In this document: in pieces, positions 61,940 through 64,000 of the stretch
Position numbering within the stretch: the first letter of the stretch is position 1
Layout: each line of letters opens with the position of its first letter
Assembly (NCBI GenBank): GCA_001270045.2
Contig: DF970672.1
Location: 1 to 64,000, forward strand
Length of the DNA stretch: 64,000 bases
Direction: 5' to 3'
Source of the DNA: Bacteroidales bacterium 6E
GTDB taxonomy: Bacteria; Bacteroidota; Bacteroidia; Bacteroidales; Prolixibacteraceae
The notes under the pieces: model-generated
Told to the model about the DNA's origin: nothing
Database searches by the model: none
What the model saw: the letters and a program-made list of their open reading frames with translations, nothing else
Translations under genes and position numbers: made by a program

Positions 61940-62572
61940 TTATTTTCCCCAATTGGCCGGGTCTTCCCTCCATTGCATCAGCTTTTGTAAATCAGCTTCC
62001 CTGATTTCACCATTTGCGATTGCATTTTTGATTAAAACTTCGTATTGGCTTAATGATGTAAGTTCGATTCCTGCCTTTTTAAAGTTTTGGGTTGCTTGTG
62101 GGAATCCATAACTAAAAATGGCAACCATGCCCAAAACTATGCCGCCAAATCCTGAAAGTGCCTGTGCTGCTTTGAGACTGCTGGTTCCTGTTGAGACAAG
62201 GTCTTCAATAACGACTACTTTCTGTCCCGGCCTGAAATCACCTTCAATAAGATTTTCCAGACCATGGTCTTTCGGGGCTGAACGGACATAAACAAAAGGT
62301 AATCCCATCTTTTCGGCGACGAGTACTCCATGTGCTATTGCTCCAGTGGCAACTCCAGCAATCACTTCGGCTTCAGGATATTTTGCTGAGATAATTTCAA
62401 CAAATTTATCCCGGATAAATGTTCTGGCCTCCGGAAATGAAAGTATTTTTCGATTGTCACAATATATTGGGGCCTTCCATCCTGATGCCCAGGTGAAAGG
62501 ATTTGAAGGTTGTACTTTAATTGTGTTAATTTGTAATAGCATGTTGGCTACATCTGCCTGAATTTTTTCCAT
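61940..62572 (-). CDS. pyrE: Orotate phosphoribosyltransferase
   Basis: A 210-residue PyrE from ATG 62572, opening MEKIQADVANMLLQI; longer in-frame starts reach into the divergent Nudix gene and cross the promoter box. The PRPP-binding motif is VVVIEDLVSTGTSS, and FTWASGWKAPIYCDNR forms the orotate site. It makes OMP in pyrimidine synthesis. A TTG-N17-TACATTTG promoter lies at 62602-62629, inside the start of the Nudix gene. Confidence 0.95.
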   Translation of the reverse strand: MEKIQADVANMLLQINTIKVQPSNPFTWASGWKAPIYCDNRKILSFPEARTFIRDKFVEIISAKYPEAEVIAGVATGAIAHGVLVAEKMGLPFVYVRSAPKDHGLENLIEGDFRPGQKVVVIEDLVSTGTSSLKAAQALSGFGGIVLGMVAIFSYGFPQATQNFKKAGIELTSLSQYEVLIKNAIANGEIREADLQKLMQWREDPANWGK

Positions 62573-62595
62573 TTTCAAAATCGGTCGTTTAAAAT

Positions 62596-63231
62596 ATGGA
62601 GCAAATGTACGAAGTTTTTTTTTATGCAAGCCGATTGGTAATCGCAGGTTTAAAGTCAGGCGATTTACTTAATGAAGGAGGAATATTCCAATATGTTGAA
62701 GCAAAGGAAACAGTTGGGTTTAATGTCGAGAAGTTCCTTTCAGGAAAGTATCCGTTGATAGTTTTGCTGGGAGATCCTGACGTTGTTTGGTCATGGTTTC
62801 GGTCATATTTCCGAGAGATTCCGGCAGCCGGTGGAATTGTTCGCAGTGATTCGGGATACCTTTTTATTTTCAGGAGAGGAAAATGGGATTTGCCCAAGGG
62901 AAAGGTTGAAACTTGTGAGTCAATAGAAAAGGCGGCAGTCCGGGAAGTTTGTGAAGAAACAGGGTTGCAAGATGCTGCAATAATTTGTGAACTTCCTTCA
63001 ACCTGGCATGTTTACCACAACACATTCGTCAATGACAATAAGGAGTATGTTCTTAAAAAAACATCATGGTATTTGATGGAGTCGTCCGATAAACAGGTTC
63101 TTGTACCGGAATCAGGGGAAGATATTGAACACGCAAAGTGGATCAGTCCCGAAGATTTAAAGATTGTCGAAGAAAACACATTCACAAATCTGTTACCTTT
63201 GATAAAGATGCTTAAACAATACAAAGGTTAA
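62596..63231 (+). CDS. Nudix hydrolase with a distinct N-terminal domain
   Basis: A 211-residue protein. The Nudix box G-x5-E-x7-R-E-x2-E-E-x-G is complete (Gly102, Glu108, Arg116, Glu117, Glu120, Glu121, Gly123) after WDLPKGK. The first 85 residues are a separate alpha-beta region of unknown type. Nudix enzymes hydrolyse nucleoside-diphosphate-X compounds in the cytoplasm; the substrate cannot be predicted. An ATG at 62605 is an alternative start. It is divergent from pyrE with only 23 bp between start codons. Confidence 0.88.
   Translation: MEQMYEVFFYASRLVIAGLKSGDLLNEGGIFQYVEAKETVGFNVEKFLSGKYPLIVLLGDPDVVWSWFRSYFREIPAAGGIVRSDSGYLFIFRRGKWDLPKGKVETCESIEKAAVREVCEETGLQDAAIICELPSTWHVYHNTFVNDNKEYVLKKTSWYLMESSDKQVLVPESGEDIEHAKWISPEDLKIVEENTFTNLLPLIKMLKQYKG
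62602..62629 (-). promoter_or_regulatory. pyrE promoter overlapping the start of the Nudix gene
   Basis: On the minus strand: TTG (62629-62627), a 17-bp spacer, then TACATTTG (62609-62602) followed by C. This gives a 5' leader of roughly 23 nt for pyrE and lies inside the first codons of the divergent Nudix gene. Confidence 0.5.
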
Positions 63232-63304
63232 TTGCTTTTTCCTATGGATTTCATGTGTGTTCGGTTGGCGCAAAGTTTGAAGTGAAATTACTTGGTAATT
63301 AAAA

Positions 63305-64000
63305 ATGATAGCGATGAATAATTTCAAGACATTTGGCTTAATGGCCATATTGACGCTTCTGCTTATTTTTCTTGGAGGATTGATAGGTGGTCAAGCAGGG
63401 GCTATGATTGCTTTGGTTGTGGCAGGAATAGGCAACTTTGTCAGTTATTATTTTAGCGACAAACTTATCCTAAAAGCCTATAGGGCAGAGGAACTGCCCT
63501 TGGACCATAAAGTAACTAGAATTGTGAGACAATTGGCAGAAAGGGCGCGGTTACCTATGCCAAAGGTTTATATGATTCCGCAGAATCAACCTAATGCTTT
63601 TGCAACCGGACGTAATCCACAAAATGCGGTTGTCGCCGTCACCAGTGGGTTGGTAAATCATATGAATGATCAGGAATTATCCGGAGTTCTGGCCCATGAG
63701 CTAGGTCATATTGCCAATCGGGATATTCTTATTGGAACGGTTGCTGCAACGCTTGCTGGTGCAATTTCATATTTGGGTTACGCATCTCATTTCGGTCTTG
63801 GTGGCAGAAATAACAGAAATTCCAATCCCATTTTTCTACTCTTGGCTATAATACTTGCACCTTTGGCTGCATCACTGATCAGAATGGCCATTTCGAGGAC
63901 ACGCGAATACAAGGCAGATGCCTATGGTGCCACTGTAAGTGGGAATCCGGCATTTCTGAGCTCTGCGCTTTCCCGGCTTGAGACTATGAGCAATCAAATA
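63305..64000 (+). CDS. htpX: HtpX-like membrane zinc metalloprotease (5' part, runs off the window)
   Basis: The first 232 residues of an M48-family protease. Two N-terminal membrane helices (AILTLLLIFLGGLIGG and AGAMIALVVAGIGNFVSYYF) are followed by the zinc motif LAHELGHIANRD, and further membrane helices and SRTREYKADAYGA, which supplies the third zinc ligand (Glu). HtpX degrades misfolded membrane proteins, partly redundant with FtsH. ATG 63305 or 63314 may be the start. The C-terminal part is outside the window. Confidence 0.93.
   Translation, partial: MIAMNNFKTFGLMAILTLLLIFLGGLIGGQAGAMIALVVAGIGNFVSYYFSDKLILKAYRAEELPLDHKVTRIVRQLAERARLPMPKVYMIPQNQPNAFATGRNPQNAVVAVTSGLVNHMNDQELSGVLAHELGHIANRDILIGTVAATLAGAISYLGYASHFGLGGRNNRNSNPIFLLLAIILAPLAASLIRMAISRTREYKADAYGATVSGNPAFLSSALSRLETMSNQI

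Overview
The window reads as chromosome of an anaerobic or fermentative member of the Bacteroidota, most likely Bacteroidales-like. The evidence is the gene set and order (rsfS-ftsH-LUD-DUF2007-cdsA-psd-pssA, yicC-gmk-nadD, a TonB-dependent receptor with a carboxypeptidase-like N-terminal domain), low GC, weak Shine-Dalgarno signals, and repeated TAnnTTTG promoter-like boxes typical of this phylum. Genus is not assignable from the sequence alone. Gene density is high. I saw no tRNA, rRNA, CRISPR array, transposase or phage gene.

Layout. 1-2306: housekeeping genes (YicC, Gmk, NadD). 2419-15047: a nine-gene same-strand cluster that is the most striking content. It encodes a CitD-CitE fusion, CitF, an isocitrate/homoisocitrate-type dehydrogenase, a degenerate HD-domain protein, two different full-length LeuC-LeuD fusion aconitases, an antiquitin-type aminoadipate-semialdehyde dehydrogenase, lysine-ketoglutarate reductase and saccharopine dehydrogenase. 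The last three oxidise lysine to 2-aminoadipate. The first six look like a chain that could run the alpha-aminoadipate route backwards: 2-oxoadipate to homoisocitrate, homoaconitate, homocitrate, and then a lyase split to acetate and 2-oxoglutarate. To my knowledge this combination has not been described as a lysine catabolic pathway; it is inference from gene context.

15134-18000: a PAQR/hemolysin III membrane protein, a YkgJ-type cysteine-cluster protein and a secreted class C serine hydrolase. 18572-26207: a seven-gene V-type ATPase operon (E, DUF2764, A, B, D, I, K) whose K subunit carries the residues that bind Na+ in the Enterococcus rotor. It ends at a strong bidirectional terminator. 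26402-33929: mnmA, an outer-membrane-type protein, a secreted peroxiredoxin, a DEAD-box helicase with a long leader, an AmmeMemoRadiSam radical SAM enzyme, HydF and a small secreted Cys/Lys/Ala-rich protein. 34048-40118: an RprXY-like two-component system, then HydG, a TM1266-type regulator and HydE (the [FeFe]-hydrogenase maturation set, without structural hydrogenase genes here) and a nucleoside-recognition-domain membrane protein.

40399-52169: TonB-dependent receptor, thioredoxin-like protein, pirin, methyltransferase, CutC, MiaA, acyl-ACP thioesterase, methionine aminopeptidase, a secreted protein with a 26-residue repeat, a lone GroES-like protein, an alpha/beta hydrolase and an aspartate-type aminotransferase. 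52269-63231: a PIF1-like helicase with a C-terminal helix-turn-helix, the phospholipid genes pssA-psd-cdsA, DUF2007, LUD, ftsH, rsfS, then birA, an SRPBCC protein, pyrE and a Nudix hydrolase. 63305 to the right edge is the start of htpX.
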